From the NCBI GenBank assembly GCA_036496265.1, contig DASXLL010000158.1:1-52024 (forward strand): a stretch of DNA of 52,024 nucleotides, given 5' to 3'. The notes beneath the pieces are model-generated. The model did not search any database, was not told the origin of the DNA, and worked only from the letters and a program-made list of their open reading frames with translations. The position numbers and the translations under genes were made by a program. Of the stretch, positions 51,291-52,024 are shown in pieces (the first letter of the stretch is position 1; each line of letters begins with the position of its first letter). This DNA comes from CAYLLN01 sp036496265 (GTDB taxonomy: Bacteria; Planctomycetota; Planctomycetia; Pirellulales; Pirellulaceae).

Positions 51291-51506
51291 CTAACCGAGC
51301 TGCGGCGAACTGGCCTTATTTTCAGAATCCGCCTGGCCCACGGCTCCGGTTGAACCGTTGGTTCGGGAGGGTTGGAATCGCGGGCGATCGGAGCGCTCTT
51401 CCTCCGCTTGCAGCCGGTCAACCAGTGCATCGAGCGTACCGCCTGACTCCTCCAAAAGTCGCTGGCGGACGGCATGCAGTTCATCCAGAATCGGATTCTT
51501 GGCCAT
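51291..51506 (-). CDS. Small antitoxin-like protein
   Basis: A 71-aa protein: AKNPILDELHAVRQRLLEESGG, then TLDALVDRLQAEEERSDR and a disordered tail. It resembles the small charged proteins encoded just after PIN-like toxins in planctomycetes and cyanobacteria (DPI-xEVRRIR type). ATG at 51506 gives MAKNPILDELHA. It overlaps the PIN remnant upstream by 26 nt and is followed by the DUF5063 gene. Partnership is inferred from order. Confidence 0.65.
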   Translation of the reverse strand: MAKNPILDELHAVRQRLLEESGGTLDALVDRLQAEEERSDRPRFQPSRTNGSTGAVGQADSENKASSPQLG

Positions 51507-51711
51507 CATTGTCACCCAGGAATTCAGCAGGCGTGCAGATCAGCAATTGCCCAAACCCGTGTTGCTCGAGCAGCCGATAAACACGCGGCAACTCTCGGGC
51601 GTTGGCAATGTGCTTGCAATTGAGCGTCAGCAGATATTGTACTCCTGCCACGGCGAACGGGTGGCACGCTCTGAGGTACTCCGAAGGGCGTGCTGAACCT
51701 GCAAAGAACAT
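51481..51711 (-). pseudogene. C-terminal remnant of a PIN-like toxin
   Basis: Of 76 residues, the last 50 (VQYLLTLNCKHIANARELPR..YRLLEQHGFGQLLICTPAEF) match the C-terminal end of a PIN-like toxin family (..DYLLTWNCKHIANA..ICTPEEL..). The N-terminal two thirds with the catalytic acidic residues is absent: the upstream 51712-51830 sequence does not continue it in any frame I can see. It is therefore a truncated toxin, leaving the antitoxin-like gene intact. Confidence 0.7.
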
Positions 51712-51981
51712 GCTGGCGTGTCGCCCTTGTTGAACGAAGCGAGGCGACGTTTAGGCCACAATTCCAGCTCCCCTCGCCGCCAGTACTCTGGGGAGAAAGG
51801 GGTTGGGGGTGAGGGGTTCTACGCTGACCGCTCGCTTCTCAGCAGGCGTCTCCGCACTCTCGCGGCTTCACTGCTGCAGCGCTAGTTAGGCAGAGCGAAA
51901 AAATAACTTTGACAATTTCTAACGGCGTGGTTTGATTGAATAGTTCCAGTCACCGTGGAATTTTGCAGGAGTGATGCGGAG
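51712..51981. repeat. Gap with a G-rich palindromic repeat and a possible promoter
   Basis: At about 51767-51822 lies CTCCCCTCGCCGCCAGTACT followed by CTGGGGAG and GGGGTTGGGGGTGAGGGG, a palindrome around AGTACT with a G-rich tail, an interspersed-repeat type. TTGACA at 51909-51914 could be a -35 box, but no matching -10 is clear. Confidence 0.5.
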
Positions 51982-52024
51982 GTGTTGAAGTTCCTCGTCA
52001 CTGACAGCGATTCCAGTTTCGTAG
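51982..52024 (+). CDS. Possible partial gene at the window edge
   Basis: From GTG at 51982 (or TTG at 51985) the frame reads LKFLVTDSDSSFV and runs off the end. AGGAGTG lies about 8 nt upstream. The strand-like LKFLVTDSD start could suit a receiver-type fold, but 13 residues cannot decide. Confidence 0.3.
   Translation, partial: MLKFLVTDSDSSFV

Noticed and set aside
51909..51945. A sigma-70 promoter with TTGACA
   Set aside because: No -10 box at 16-18 nt; the hexamer there is TTGATT. Not annotated as a promoter.

Overview
The window is about 52 kb of gene-dense, GC-rich bacterial chromosome. It most likely comes from a planctomycete (Planctomycetota, probably Pirellulales-like). The grounds are a DUF1559 prepilin-like protein, a DUF1598 protein, a Cys-rich beta-barrel porin, and many short palindromic repeats that read through as peptides such as TRSVSEG, RSHALRGN and EGEAPAEP. 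The order is inferred; there is no rRNA or other strict marker. I saw no rRNA, tRNA, CRISPR array or prophage.

Layout. 0-0.8 kb: a REP-associated tyrosine transposase (RAYT) between two inverted copies of a two-hairpin repeat. 0.8-8.3 kb: a secreted double alpha/beta-hydrolase, an ECF sigma/anti-sigma pair, an RlmI-type rRNA methyltransferase, three toxin-antitoxin (TA) modules and a stray DUF2442 protein. 8.3-19.2 kb: an FHA-GAF histidine kinase, an LpxL-like acyltransferase, a small membrane protein with a Rieske ferredoxin, a GNAT enzyme, MutM, a deacetylase-like protein, a YfgM-like TPR protein with an RluD-type synthase, an isoaspartyl peptidase and a PIG-L deacetylase. 19.5-29.3 kb: chromosome maintenance genes (FtsK, ParA, ScpB) mixed with DUF5658-like, DUF1598 and DUF420 proteins and a very acidic protein. 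30-36.7 kb: a porin cut by an in-frame TAG, PII, fructose-1,6-bisphosphatase, a VapBC pair, an MFS carrier and a DUF1559 protein. 36.8-41.2 kb: a second, broken RAYT, a PQQ-propeller protein, DUF488 and Dabb proteins, and a TPR protein. 41.4-45.4 kb: a minus-strand run HEAT-like protein - Xaa-Pro peptidase - accB - accC. 45.5-50.7 kb: a TPR protein, PPi-type phosphofructokinase, ComB and glycyl-tRNA synthetase. 50.7-52 kb: DUF5063 protein, a small antitoxin-like protein and a PIN-toxin remnant.

Most genes are housekeeping or envelope functions in short transcription units. What stands out is the repeat content. (1) Arrays of imperfect 7-nt (once 8-nt) units, often as two inverted arms, end within about 0-30 nt of the start codon of about a dozen unrelated genes. 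The unit differs from gene to gene, but the period is constant. (2) At least eight families of interspersed palindromes occur, two of them as inverted pairs around the RAYT genes, and several have entered coding frames (hydrolase, RlmI-like, anti-sigma, DUF1598). A heptamer array sits inside accB and an octamer array encodes part of the Dabb signal peptide. All coordinates and start choices come from reading the sequence; family names rest on motif recognition without database searches.
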